Assembly: GCA_964486455.1 (NCBI GenBank)
Contig: CAZAMP010000006.1
Coordinates: 50,313 to 114,312, forward strand
DNA: 64,000 nt
Direction of reading: 5' to 3'
Source: CAZAMP01 sp964486455
GTDB taxonomy: Bacteria; Eisenbacteria; RBG-16-71-46; CAZAMP01
The notes under the pieces are model-generated. The model searched no databases, was not told the origin of the DNA, and saw only the letters and a program-made list of their open reading frames with translations. Each line of letters opens with the position of its first letter. The first letter of the stretch is position 1. The translations under genes and the position numbers were made by a program. This document shows, piece after piece, positions 8,520-18,017 of the stretch.

Positions 8520-11500
8520 CTAGTATTCGAACTTGAGACGGAAATCCAGGTTGTAGCGCTCTCCGACCTCGCCGGTATTGCCCAGCTGTTCCCGAATCAC
8601 ACTACCCCTCAGAAAGAAGATGTTGGAGAGTCGCGCTTCAAGCGAGAGCTCCTGATCCGGGGAAAGAGAGACCTCTGTCGTGTAACCGATGGTGAGCTCA
8701 TCGGTCAAGACCTTCACGAGATAGACTTGAGGGGTTTCTTCCCGCGTGCGGACTTCCACGCGTTCCACTCCCGGAACCAGCCCGGCGATTTCCTGAACGA
8801 ACAGGTCCATCACGAACTCAGTCGTCGGGGCGGTCCACTGGGCGGCGCCCGATTCCGCGCCGCTTCCGGCCGCGTAGCGTCCATAGGCCAAATAGCTCAG
8901 GATCTCGTCCTGGGAAAGCTCGAGCGCCATCGGCTCGGTCGACCAGTTGAACGTCGGACTCTGAAGGTTCCCGCCGATCGTCAGGATGATCCGAGCGTCC
9001 GCACCCTCATAGCCCCGCTCGCGGGCGTAGGGCCCACTGATGGGGGTCTCGGCGACGATATCGAGATCGGGATTGACGCCGGGGACCTGTGGGAAGGTGA
9101 GGACGCCATGCGTGATGCGAAAGCGATTGTTGAGCACCGTCCACGTTCCCTCCAGGATCTGCAGAGATCCACCGACCAGCAAGTCTTCCGGGTAGTTCCG
9201 TACGGTCAAATCTCCATCGCCGATCACGAAGTTCGTCGAGGTCTGCACGTCACTGGTGCGCACGTTGATTCGTCCGACGTCCAGGGTGACGTCATAGAGC
9301 GCGTCGCGTTCCTCTGGGCCGCGCTCGGGTCGAGAAGTTCCCCACCCGTAGATCTCGCCAAACTTGAAATCGAGAAGACCGTCTATTCGGGGCATCGTTT
9401 GCCCGACCGTCACGGAGTCGGGACTCACATTGAGATTGCCGTCGACCACGCCCGTGATGATCCCACCTTCGAAGAATCGGCAGTCCTTGAGCGAAACCTG
9501 GAAGCGGTACTCCGCGGATCCCTCCCAATGTCCGGTGCATCGGATCTTTCCCGACGACGATCCCCGCTGATCGGCCGTGAACTCCGTCAGCAGGATTCCC
9601 CGTTCTCGGAGATGTAGCCTGGCCACTGCGTTCTGGAAGGTTTCGTGCCGCCCCGCCCAGCGGAACTCGCCGTCGTTGAGCGTGAAATCGCCGATCAGCA
9701 CGGGGTCGCTCGGCGTCCCGCTGACACCGCCCCGCCCCGTGAAGCGGCCGGACGTCACGATGAAGTCGGGGATCATCGCGCTGAGGAGCGACAGCGGCGT
9801 CTCGGCGAGGTCGACGCTGAACTGCATCTCTTTTTCGATCGGCTCGATCGCCGGCTCGCCGATCTCGACACGGCAGGGGAAAAGCCCGGTCACCTGCGCG
9901 ACATGACCTTCCGCCACAGCGTCGCAGCGGCTCAGCGTGAGCAGCGAGTCGCGGTAGACAGCTTCCAGCTCCAGTCGATCGAGCTCCTGGCCTCGGATCT
10001 TCACCGAGTCCGCGAACGCGTCGAGACGGACCTCAGGTCGGTCGAGACTGCCCACGACCTTGAGTGTTGCGGAGAGTCGCCCGCCAAGAGATTCCAGGAA
10101 ATCCTGAGATTCGGCGAAACGAGCCTCCGGCAGAATGGCCGTGCGCTCGTCCTCCGGCTGCTCGTCGCCGTGATTCAACAGAGCACGGATCTTCTGCGCG
10201 AGTCCCATGTCGAGCGCTTGGGCCTCTAGATCGAGCTCGACCCTGCGGTTCGATTCGACAAAGCCGGCCCATCCACCCGGAGCCGTGAGTGTCTTGAGCG
10301 GACTATCAGCCCCGGACACCCTCGCCACGACATCGGTCGATCCAGGTCCGATGTCGAGCCTGAGCTCGGACAGAACGATGGAATCGCCTCCTGCGGCGAC
10401 GTGAACACGTAGGGAATCGGCGGTGATGTCGCCGAGCCGCACGCCCCTGACATGCCCGCTCCCGACGAGCCACGGCCACTCAGGGTGGTCTTGGTACTCG
10501 ACGTCGACGTCGCAGATCGCACCGGTGGGAACATCGTCCAGAGGAAGCGAGATCAGATCGAAGATCGGAATCTCTTCTCCAATGAGCCGCCATTGGGGGA
10601 GCTTTCCGCCGGGGTCGGTGTCGAGCGACACGTCGAGGCGTCCACCGGCGAGCAGAAACGAGCCCGGCCCCATCGTCGCAAGTCCGTCATCCCGGCGCGC
10701 CACGGGCATCGGAGCCTGAAGCGTGATCGGACCGATGGGGAGTTCGGCTTCCAGTGTTTCGATCCGGCCGCGCGTCCACGGTGGGTCGGCCCAGATCGTT
10801 CCCGATGCGACGATCGCAGTGTCACCGCCGGTGGCTGTGAATCGATCGACGGCAAGCGTATCGTCGAACGTCCCGGTCACGTGCATCGTCGCGAAGCGGC
10901 GACCGGAAAACACTGCCTCTTCCCCCGTCGCGCTCAGGCTGATGCTGAAAGGATCCAACACGCCGGAGAGCGTGTCGACCTCGATTCGCGCGACGTCGAG
11001 ATCACCGACGGATAGATCTTTGATTCGGCCGATGCCTGTGAAATCGGGCGACAGAATGTCTCCTTCGATCTGAGCGTCAATTTCGGCGAGCCCGGCGAGA
11101 TCATTGACACCGTGAAGCGAGACGAATCGCTCGATCGGTACGGCCTTCCCGGTCACGCTCGCTTCGACGTGCTTCTCAGGGAGGATCTCCGCCTTCCCAT
11201 AGACCACGCCGCCACCCAAGAACGCGACGCTGTCGTGAACGCGGACGATGTCGCCGGGGATGAGGGTGATCAAGGTGAACAAACTGTCGAAGGGGACCGT
11301 CGCGTAGGTCGACGGTCCAAGCTCGCCCCGGATCACCATGCTCGGAAACAGCCTCTCGTAGTCGTTGCCTTCCAGACGAATGCGACCGCTGATGCGGTGT
11401 GGATGAAGGGCGACCAGCTCCTCGTGGACGGGAACATCCGTCAGGTCGACGTCGCGCACCCGGATGTCCGCCTCATAGCGTCTTGGCTCGACGAGCTCGA

Positions 11501-12554
11501 ACCGGGCTGATCCCGTAATGCGCTGAGGCCCCGAACGAAGGTCCGCCCGAGACATCCGAAACTCGCGCGAATTGAGGGTTCCCGCACCCGCCAGGCGCTC
11601 GATCGGATCGCCCGAGAGGACACCGGCAAGGTCCCATTCGAGGCGGAATCCGTCATCGACCTGCTGCACGCGAGCGCCGCCGCTGAGCCGCCCATCTCCC
11701 AAGATCCCCGACAGGTCCACGATCGGCCACACATCCGACGTCTCGAGCACCGGGAGGTCGAGATCGAAAACGAGCACGGGCGGCCCTTCGACCGACACGA
11801 CGCCCTCCCCCACGAAGCGCGTGCCTCCGAACCGTCCCCCCAGTTGGCCGAAGAAGATCCGCCCCTCGCGCAACGTTGCGACCGCGCCCACCGAGTCGAC
11901 AGAGACCGATGCGACCGGAACGCGACCCCAGACCCGCTCGGCTACGAGATGTGGGGCGCCCGCGTCCAGCGTCAGGTGTCCCTGAAACGAGAGATCGTCG
12001 ACGATCGCCTGCGGCACTCCATCGGCATCCTCCAACGAGAGGTCGAGATCTTTGATGCTCAGCCGATCGATCACATAGCGACGATCCGACCGAGTGCCGG
12101 ACTCGCTCTCTCCGGCACGCCACGGCACGATGATCTGTCCGCCGCTATCCCTCGCCAATGCCACCCGCGGCCGCGTGACCTCCAGCAGATCGAGAGAGAT
12201 ACGCCCCCGAATGATGTCCAGCAGAGGATATCGGATCTGGATGCTCTCGCAGGCCAACAGGGTGTCACCGTCGTCGCTCCCGATCGAGATGTCCTCCAGG
12301 ATAATCGTCTCGAACGGACTGCCCATGATGTCTCGGATCATCACGCGGTAGCCGTCGTCCATCAGGCGTTCGTTGAGCGTTCGGGAGATGTAGCGGGCCA
12401 CAAGCGGGCTCTTCGCGATCCAGAGCACGGTGCCGCCGATGAGCACGAGCAGAATCAGGAGACCGAGTACCCCGAGTGACAAACGGAGGAATCGCAGCAC
12501 AAAGAGCGGTGTGATCCTGCCGCCCGCCGGCCTCTTTTCGTCGCCTTTTCCCAC
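8520..12554 (-). CDS. tamB: Translocation and assembly module protein TamB
   Basis: TamB-type AsmA-like giant protein: an inner-membrane anchored beta-taco that spans the periplasm and works with a TamA-type Omp85 protein in outer-membrane protein or lipid delivery. It has one N-terminal membrane segment (LRLSLGVLGLLILLVLIGG), then about 1,250 residues of repetitive beta-rich sequence, and ends with the DUF490/TamB domain including GNLQSPTFNWSTEPMALELS and a final YNLDFRLKFEY. I chose the GTG at 12554, which shares one base with the upstream TAG stop and gives 1,344 residues; a GTG at 12590 would add 12 residues. Its immediate upstream partner is a TamA-like gene, which supports the call. Confidence 0.88.
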   Translation of the reverse strand: MGKGDEKRPAGGRITPLFVLRFLRLSLGVLGLLILLVLIGGTVLWIAKSPLVARYISRTLNERLMDDGYRVMIRDIMGSPFETIILEDISIGSDDGDTLLACESIQIRYPLLDIIRGRISLDLLEVTRPRVALARDSGGQIIVPWRAGESESGTRSDRRYVIDRLSIKDLDLSLEDADGVPQAIVDDLSFQGHLTLDAGAPHLVAERVWGRVPVASVSVDSVGAVATLREGRIFFGQLGGRFGGTRFVGEGVVSVEGPPVLVFDLDLPVLETSDVWPIVDLSGILGDGRLSGGARVQQVDDGFRLEWDLAGVLSGDPIERLAGAGTLNSREFRMSRADLRSGPQRITGSARFELVEPRRYEADIRVRDVDLTDVPVHEELVALHPHRISGRIRLEGNDYERLFPSMVIRGELGPSTYATVPFDSLFTLITLIPGDIVRVHDSVAFLGGGVVYGKAEILPEKHVEASVTGKAVPIERFVSLHGVNDLAGLAEIDAQIEGDILSPDFTGIGRIKDLSVGDLDVARIEVDTLSGVLDPFSISLSATGEEAVFSGRRFATMHVTGTFDDTLAVDRFTATGGDTAIVASGTIWADPPWTRGRIETLEAELPIGPITLQAPMPVARRDDGLATMGPGSFLLAGGRLDVSLDTDPGGKLPQWRLIGEEIPIFDLISLPLDDVPTGAICDVDVEYQDHPEWPWLVGSGHVRGVRLGDITADSLRVHVAAGGDSIVLSELRLDIGPGSTDVVARVSGADSPLKTLTAPGGWAGFVESNRRVELDLEAQALDMGLAQKIRALLNHGDEQPEDERTAILPEARFAESQDFLESLGGRLSATLKVVGSLDRPEVRLDAFADSVKIRGQELDRLELEAVYRDSLLTLSRCDAVAEGHVAQVTGLFPCRVEIGEPAIEPIEKEMQFSVDLAETPLSLLSAMIPDFIVTSGRFTGRGGVSGTPSDPVLIGDFTLNDGEFRWAGRHETFQNAVARLHLRERGILLTEFTADQRGSSSGKIRCTGHWEGSAEYRFQVSLKDCRFFEGGIITGVVDGNLNVSPDSVTVGQTMPRIDGLLDFKFGEIYGWGTSRPERGPEERDALYDVTLDVGRINVRTSDVQTSTNFVIGDGDLTVRNYPEDLLVGGSLQILEGTWTVLNNRFRITHGVLTFPQVPGVNPDLDIVAETPISGPYARERGYEGADARIILTIGGNLQSPTFNWSTEPMALELSQDEILSYLAYGRYAAGSGAESGAAQWTAPTTEFVMDLFVQEIAGLVPGVERVEVRTREETPQVYLVKVLTDELTIGYTTEVSLSPDQELSLEARLSNIFFLRGSVIREQLGNTGEVGERYNLDFRLKFEY

Positions 12555-14545
12555 TAGAACGCGTGCCCCAGGCTGAAGTGCAGTTCCCACCTGCGGGCGT
12601 ACTCGCGCCTCGCGGCGCCGAGCTTGTGCCCGTAGTCGACACGAAACGGACCTACCGGTGTCTGGAATCGAATTCCGAGACCGGTCGTATAGCGGACGTC
12701 CATCCGCGAGTAGCTTCCCTCAAACTCACCGACGAGCCTCGAAAGCTTCAGCTCTCGCGGATCGGCCCAGATGTTGCCGGCGTCGACAAACACACCGCCC
12801 GCCAGCTTCCAGATGAGCGGAAAGCGATACTCGATGTTCCCCAGGAAGTGGACCCGCCCGCCCATCGACAGGCCACCTTCATCGAGCGGCCCCAGCTGTT
12901 CCTTTCGATAGCCCCGGAGCGTCGTGGCGCCACCGATGAAGAAGCGATCGTTGTATGGAATCTCCACGAGTGACGCCACCCCCTCCCCGACCCCTTCGGA
13001 CCGCAGTGGATGAATGTATCCTCCCTGGATCCGAAACGCCAAGACGCGCTGCCGGTAGGGGCGCTTAGAACGGGCGTGTGAGGTGGAGAGCAGGGTCTTG
13101 GCGAAACTGAAGTCACCGTTCGGCGGACCCGCGTATTCCAGGGTCCAGCGCTGGAACGAGCCGCGCGTCGGATCCAGGATGTTGTTCCGCGTATCCCGCT
13201 CCGTGCGGAAGCGCGTGGCGAGCGTCACGTAGTCCTGAGATCGAAGCGTGGAGTCGGTGCTGCCGACCCACTCGTTCTCCAGCGTCAGAAAGACATTCAC
13301 CCACCGGCCAAGCTCACGCTGAAACGTGGATCGGATACCATTCGTCCGGGTCTGGACAGCCGACGGCTGGCGCTCGAACTCATGATAGATCCCGAAGCTC
13401 GCCTCCGTACGCGTCCCCAGGAACCACGGCTCGACCCATGTAGCGTGCGCGCTTGCCTCCCCCAGATCTTTGTTCGCACCCTCGGTGAAGAGCGAGTCGA
13501 CTTCCCATCCGATGCCGCCGTCGATCCGAACACGGCGGGTCGTTCCCATGATGTTTCGCTGCCCCCACTCACCCGACAGTGTCGCGCGCTCGTCGGAGGA
13601 GAAACCCAGACCGAACCCGTACCAGCCGTGCTTGCGCTCGCGGACCTCGATCGTGAGATCCACGAGCCCTTTCGACGAGTCGGCCACCTCCTGCACGAAA
13701 TGGACATGGGAGAAAAGACCGAGCTTTCCGAGACGCTCCTGGCTACGCAGCAGCTGCGAGCGGCTCATCAGCTCGCCGTATCGGAGAGTGAGCTCGCGCG
13801 TGATGAAATGCCGCTGTGTGGTCGCGTTCCCACGCGTCCGTACCCATTGCAGTCTCGCCGGCACGCCCTCTCGGAGCTCGTAGACGACGTCCGCAGAGTG
13901 ATCGTCAAGCTGATACCAACCGGCGCACGCCGCGTAGAGATATCCGCGCTCCTGGTACTCGAGGAGGATCCGCTGCCGGTCGCCGTCCAGGACGAACGGG
14001 CTGAGCGGTGCCCCGGGCGCCAACCGAATCTTCTGACTTAGCTCATGCTCGGGAATCGCCCTAACGCCCTCGAACCGGACGGAGCGCACGCGCGTAACGG
14101 GACCTTCCTCGACCCGGACCACGAGCCCGACGGTTCCCCGCTTCTCGTTGATCGCTTCGTGCCAATCCACCACCCGGAAGTCGAGATAGCCATGGTCCTC
14201 GTAGAAATCGGCGATTTCAAGCAGGTCCTTCTCGAGAAGATCCTTGAAATAGTAGCTGCGGCGGAAAGGGTGCGTGAGATCGGGGGGGGTAAGCTCCATC
14301 AGCGACGCCAGACGGCCGTCGCTGAACGCAACGTTCCCTTCGAATTCGATGCTGCGAACCCAGGGGAGATCGCTTCTGATGTCACCGTTCGAGAGACGCC
14401 CCCCGCAACCGGCGAGAAGAACGAGCACGGCCGCGAGTACAACCCGCGTCCATCGCCCGCGCGCCGATACACGGATCGACGCGCCTGGCGGAAGCTCCTC
14501 TTTCGGCTCTCGCTTACTCGCCGGACTCAGATTCAATAGGGGCAT
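12554..14545 (-). CDS. Omp85-family TamA-like outer-membrane protein with a lipoprotein signal
   Basis: Outer-membrane assembly factor of the BamA/TamA superfamily. With the ATG at 14545 the protein has 663 residues. A basic start leads to a hydrophobic stretch ending LVLLAGC, a lipobox with Cys about 47. Three POTRA-like modules follow, beginning near VRSIEFEGN, VRSVRFEGV and LQWVRTRGN; three POTRAs fit TamA better than five-POTRA BamA. The C-terminal barrel has the GGATTLRGY loop-6 motif and ends HFSLGHAF with a terminal Phe. It overlaps rseP by 32 bp and its stop touches tamB. The location after rseP is where bamA sits in many diderms, but three POTRAs, a lipobox and adjacency to tamB suggest a TamA/TamL-like protein. 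BamA remains an alternative. Confidence 0.8.
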   Translation of the reverse strand: MPLLNLSPASKREPKEELPPGASIRVSARGRWTRVVLAAVLVLLAGCGGRLSNGDIRSDLPWVRSIEFEGNVAFSDGRLASLMELTPPDLTHPFRRSYYFKDLLEKDLLEIADFYEDHGYLDFRVVDWHEAINEKRGTVGLVVRVEEGPVTRVRSVRFEGVRAIPEHELSQKIRLAPGAPLSPFVLDGDRQRILLEYQERGYLYAACAGWYQLDDHSADVVYELREGVPARLQWVRTRGNATTQRHFITRELTLRYGELMSRSQLLRSQERLGKLGLFSHVHFVQEVADSSKGLVDLTIEVRERKHGWYGFGLGFSSDERATLSGEWGQRNIMGTTRRVRIDGGIGWEVDSLFTEGANKDLGEASAHATWVEPWFLGTRTEASFGIYHEFERQPSAVQTRTNGIRSTFQRELGRWVNVFLTLENEWVGSTDSTLRSQDYVTLATRFRTERDTRNNILDPTRGSFQRWTLEYAGPPNGDFSFAKTLLSTSHARSKRPYRQRVLAFRIQGGYIHPLRSEGVGEGVASLVEIPYNDRFFIGGATTLRGYRKEQLGPLDEGGLSMGGRVHFLGNIEYRFPLIWKLAGGVFVDAGNIWADPRELKLSRLVGEFEGSYSRMDVRYTTGLGIRFQTPVGPFRVDYGHKLGAARREYARRWELHFSLGHAF

Positions 14546-15887
14546 CGGTGACGGACTCCGCGGGCGCGGTCTGTCGGTCGGCCCGACTTCTGTGGAACTC
14601 CCTGAATATGTCCTTTGCCGAGACAAAGACCATGAGCGCAATGAGAAAGACCGCGCCGGCCCGCCAGATGATCCCCAGCTCCCTCTGTCCGAGCGGCCTC
14701 CCGCGAATCGCTTCGATCACCGCGTTGAGGACATGCCCGCCGTCGAGAACCGGGATGGGCAACAGGTTCATGACCATCAGCGCGATCGAGACGAAGATCA
14801 GCCAGTTCAAGAGATCCGTCCGCCCCCGCCCGGCTTCTTCCGCGGACATCTTCACGAGCCCGATCGGACCGACGAGGTTGTCTCCGATCTCGGCCGGCTT
14901 GCCGAAGAGCCCGATGAGCCCCGTCACGAAGCTCCGGCACATTTCGAGGGAATAGGTCACCCCGAGCTGAACCGATTCGCCGATGCCGAAGTGCCGGACG
15001 TACGTTCCATAGGAGACGCTCCGGATGCCGATCAGGCCCTCACCGGCCTGCTCTACCGGGACGAGCTCGCGCTCGAAACGTCGTCCTTCGCGCTCGATCA
15101 GCAGCGTAATCGTCTCACCCCCTCGGTCGATGATGTTTGTTCGGAGATCGGACCACGCCCGGATGACCGCTCCGTCGACGGCGAGGATACGATCCCCCTT
15201 TTGCAGGCCCTCCGCGTATGCGGGCAGACCGACGGTGAGTGACCCGATGATCGCGGGCACGTCGGGGACGAGCGTGCTCAGGAGCGGCTCGATCGCCGAT
15301 GCCGGGATCTCGATCTCACGCCGGCCCACCTCGGAGGTGAGCGCGACGGCGACCGCGTCGGGCTCGTCGGCATGTTCGCTCAGCGTGACCACAACCTCGC
15401 GCCAGTTGGCCGTCGGCTCGCCGGCGATGCTGACGATCTCCTCCCCCTGCCGAAGGCCCAACGAATCGGCCACCGAGCCGCTATCGACGGGCCCCACGGC
15501 GTTCGGCTGGAGCGGATACTGGAACCCGAATGCGAACATCAGAATGCCACAGACTATCGCCATCACGAAGTTCGCGCCCGGCCCGGCAACGGCGATGATG
15601 ACGCGCTGCCACCAGGACTTGGAGAGAAACTCGTACGGTTCACCCTCGAGTTCCTCCTCGATGTTGTCGCCCGCCATCTTCACGTACCCACCGAGCGGAA
15701 GAAGGGCCACACGGTAATCCGTGTGCCCGCGGCGGACACCAAACAAACGACGTCCGAAGCCGAGGCTGAAAACGTGGACTCGAACACCGACCATGCGGGC
15801 CGCGATGAAGTGACCCAGCTCGTGAACGAATATGATGATGCCGAGGACGGGGATCCCCAGCACGATGAACTTTATGAAGTCGGGCAA
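14514..15887 (-). CDS. rseP: RIP metalloprotease RseP (site-2 protease)
   Basis: Zinc intramembrane protease that cleaves anti-sigma factors or signal-peptide remnants in the inner membrane. I placed the start at the TTG at 15887 because AGGAAGG lies 6 bp before it; this puts the HELGH motif at 22-26, the same position as in E. coli RseP (H22, E23, H26). The protein has 457 residues. After the first transmembrane helix come GGYVKMAGD, two tandem PDZ domains (about 130-220 and 210-300), and the second catalytic motif NLLPIPVLDGGH in the third membrane segment. It overlaps dxr by 16 bp and the TamA-like gene by 32 bp, within the conserved dxr-rseP-omp85 order. Confidence 0.96.
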   Translation of the reverse strand: MPDFIKFIVLGIPVLGIIIFVHELGHFIAARMVGVRVHVFSLGFGRRLFGVRRGHTDYRVALLPLGGYVKMAGDNIEEELEGEPYEFLSKSWWQRVIIAVAGPGANFVMAIVCGILMFAFGFQYPLQPNAVGPVDSGSVADSLGLRQGEEIVSIAGEPTANWREVVVTLSEHADEPDAVAVALTSEVGRREIEIPASAIEPLLSTLVPDVPAIIGSLTVGLPAYAEGLQKGDRILAVDGAVIRAWSDLRTNIIDRGGETITLLIEREGRRFERELVPVEQAGEGLIGIRSVSYGTYVRHFGIGESVQLGVTYSLEMCRSFVTGLIGLFGKPAEIGDNLVGPIGLVKMSAEEAGRGRTDLLNWLIFVSIALMVMNLLPIPVLDGGHVLNAVIEAIRGRPLGQRELGIIWRAGAVFLIALMVFVSAKDIFREFHRSRADRQTAPAESVTDAPIESESGE

Positions 15888-17062
15888 GTCTGACCTTCCT
15901 TCCCGTATCCGCGCGCGAGGGTCAACGCTTTGTCTCTTGCCCACGCGTCCGCGGTGAGTATCTGTTTCACGTCTTCCGCCGGCCGGGGTTCGTGCGCGGC
16001 CATCGTCTCCGAAATGACGCGCGGGATCTCGGTGAATCGGATCCGCCCGTCCAGGTAGGCGGATACCGCGACCTCATCGGCGGCGTTCAGCGCCGCCGGC
16101 ATTGTGCCACCGCGAGCCAGCGCCTCCAGCGCGAGCCCGAGACATGGAAATCGCTCGTGATCCGGCTCTTCGAACTCGACAGAGCCGACCGCCGCGAGAT
16201 CCAGCGACTCGAACCGACCGGTCGGCGGCTCGGGCCACGAGATAACATACTCGATCGGTAGCCGCATGTCGGGCGGCCCCAAGTGCGCGAGCAGTGATCC
16301 GTCGGACAGCACCGCGGCCGCGTGGACGATAGACTGCGGGTGGACGACGACACGGATACGCTCCGGTGGCATGTCGAAAAGCCAGTGGGCCTCGATGACC
16401 TCGAACCCCTTGTTCATCAGCGTCGCGCTATCGACAGTGATGCGGGGGCCCATATTCCACGTGGGATGCCGTAGTGCCTCTTCGGCCGGCAGTCGATCGA
16501 CTTCCTCGAGCGAGCGGGTCCGAAACGGACCGCCTGACGCGGTCAGAATGATGTGCCGAACGGCCTCCGCCGGCCTACCCTGCAAACACTGAAAAAGCGA
16601 ACAATGTTCCGAGTCGATGGGAAGAAGGGTCGCGCCCGTGGAGCGCGCCGTCCGCTTGACGAGCGCCCCGGCGGTGACAAGTGATTCCTTGTTGGCCAAT
16701 CCCAGCGTGTGCCCCGCCTCGAGTGCCGCGATCGTGGGGAGAAGACCTGCGCTACCGACGATCCCGTTGAGGATCAGGTCCGCGTCCGCCGATCGCGCGA
16801 GCGCAGAGACGCCGTCCGCGCCGTCCAGCACCCGAACGCCGGTCCCGCGAAGGGCTTCGGAGGCCCGGTCGGCCGCCGCCGGATCGGAGAGCGCCACCGT
16901 GTCCGGTTCGAATTCGCGCGAGGCCCGAACCAGCGCATCGACGTTGGCATCACACGCCAGACCCACGACGCGGATATCCTCGCGATGCCGGATCACATCC
17001 AGCGCACTCGCGCCGATCGATCCCGTCGCACCCAGAATCACAAGTTTCTTCTTCGGCTCCAT
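15872..17062 (-). CDS. dxr: 1-deoxy-D-xylulose 5-phosphate reductoisomerase
   Basis: Second enzyme of the MEP isoprenoid pathway: NADPH- and metal-dependent conversion of DXP to MEP. The ATG at 17062 is preceded by GGGGAAG and gives 396 residues, the normal size. The NADPH-binding GATGSIG is at about 10-16. Family signatures include LANKESLVTAG, LLPIDSEHCSLFQCL (metal ligands D and E), LTASGGPFR, HPTWNMGPRITVDSATLMNKG and VVHPQSIVHA. It lies between cdsA and rseP. Together with uppS upstream, it ties precursor supply to the undecaprenyl carrier lipid made in the same cluster. Confidence 0.98.
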   Translation of the reverse strand: MEPKKKLVILGATGSIGASALDVIRHREDIRVVGLACDANVDALVRASREFEPDTVALSDPAAADRASEALRGTGVRVLDGADGVSALARSADADLILNGIVGSAGLLPTIAALEAGHTLGLANKESLVTAGALVKRTARSTGATLLPIDSEHCSLFQCLQGRPAEAVRHIILTASGGPFRTRSLEEVDRLPAEEALRHPTWNMGPRITVDSATLMNKGFEVIEAHWLFDMPPERIRVVVHPQSIVHAAAVLSDGSLLAHLGPPDMRLPIEYVISWPEPPTGRFESLDLAAVGSVEFEEPDHERFPCLGLALEALARGGTMPAALNAADEVAVSAYLDGRIRFTEIPRVISETMAAHEPRPAEDVKQILTADAWARDKALTLARGYGKEGQTCPTS

Positions 17063-17135
17063 CTTCCCCACTTTGCATCGGCTTGGGACGCTCCCCGCAT
17101 CATACACCGGGGGCGGCGTCCTCCAAACACGCCCT

Positions 17136-18017
17136 CTAGTCTGCCGCGGCGAAGAGTCGCAGGACGTAGAAGGCCGCCGGCGCCATGAGCAGCATGCTGT
17201 CGAAACGATCCAGGACCCCCCCATGCCCCGGGAGCAGCAGGGACGAATCCTTCAGACCGGCGCGGCGCTTGATCGCCGATTCGAACAGATCGGCGGCCGG
17301 ACAGAGCAACCCAGCGATGATCCCCATCCCGAGCGCCGACCAGGTCGTAAGAAACGGCGCGAACCAAACTCGAGCGAGAAACGCGGCGCCGACCGCGGCC
17401 ACGAATCCACCCAGCGCACCCTCCAGGCTCTTCTTGGGGCTGAGCTCCGGCCACGGCCGCCGGCGGCCGAAGAGCCTGCCGACGGTGTAGGCGCCCGTGT
17501 CACAGCACCACGTCAACGCGAACACCAAAAACACGCCGGCGGGGCCGCCGTCTCCGGCCACTCCCGCGTCGCGCAGGAGAATCAGATGGCTGAACAGGAA
17601 TGGGACGTACACGTATCCGAAGAGAGCGCCCGCCGCGAACCGGACCCGCCCGTCCGCCGCACGCCGACGGAGGGCGAGGAGCATCGTCACCGCGATGAAC
17701 GCGGCCAGCAGCGGTCCCGCTGCTGCGACACCCCATAGATGGAATCCGACCGATGTCGCGAGTCCCGAAATGATGAGCCAGAGACGAGAGGTCGTGAGCC
17801 CCACGCGGCCGGCCAGTCGAGCGAACTCGTGGAGGCCCAGCGCGATCGCCGCCGCAACGAGGCCTGTGAATACCCAACCGCCAAACCAAGCCGCGGCGAG
17901 CAGAAGGGGAACGCCGAGGATCCCGGTCGTCATCCGTCGACCGAGCGACGCGCCCGCGGACGTGCGGCCGCCGTCGGTGGCGTGAGGAGGCTCAGGAACG
18001 TCAGTCGACGCGCCCAA
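17136..18017 (-). CDS. cdsA: Phosphatidate cytidylyltransferase (CDP-diglyceride synthase)
   Basis: Integral inner-membrane enzyme that makes CDP-diacylglycerol from phosphatidate and CTP for phospholipid synthesis. I chose the TTG at 18017, which has GGGAAAGG upstream and overlaps uppS by 17 bp, giving 293 residues. The ATG at 17933 would begin almost inside the first membrane helix. Several transmembrane helices are visible, and the C-terminal half has the CdsA signature: WCCDTGAYTVGRLFGRR, LSPKKSLEGALGG, then DLFESAIKRRAGLKDSSLLLPGHGG-type sequence ending DRFDS. It is located between uppS and dxr, as in many bacteria. Confidence 0.95.
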   Translation of the reverse strand: MGASTDVPEPPHATDGGRTSAGASLGRRMTTGILGVPLLLAAAWFGGWVFTGLVAAAIALGLHEFARLAGRVGLTTSRLWLIISGLATSVGFHLWGVAAAGPLLAAFIAVTMLLALRRRAADGRVRFAAGALFGYVYVPFLFSHLILLRDAGVAGDGGPAGVFLVFALTWCCDTGAYTVGRLFGRRRPWPELSPKKSLEGALGGFVAAVGAAFLARVWFAPFLTTWSALGMGIIAGLLCPAADLFESAIKRRAGLKDSSLLLPGHGGVLDRFDSMLLMAPAAFYVLRLFAAAD

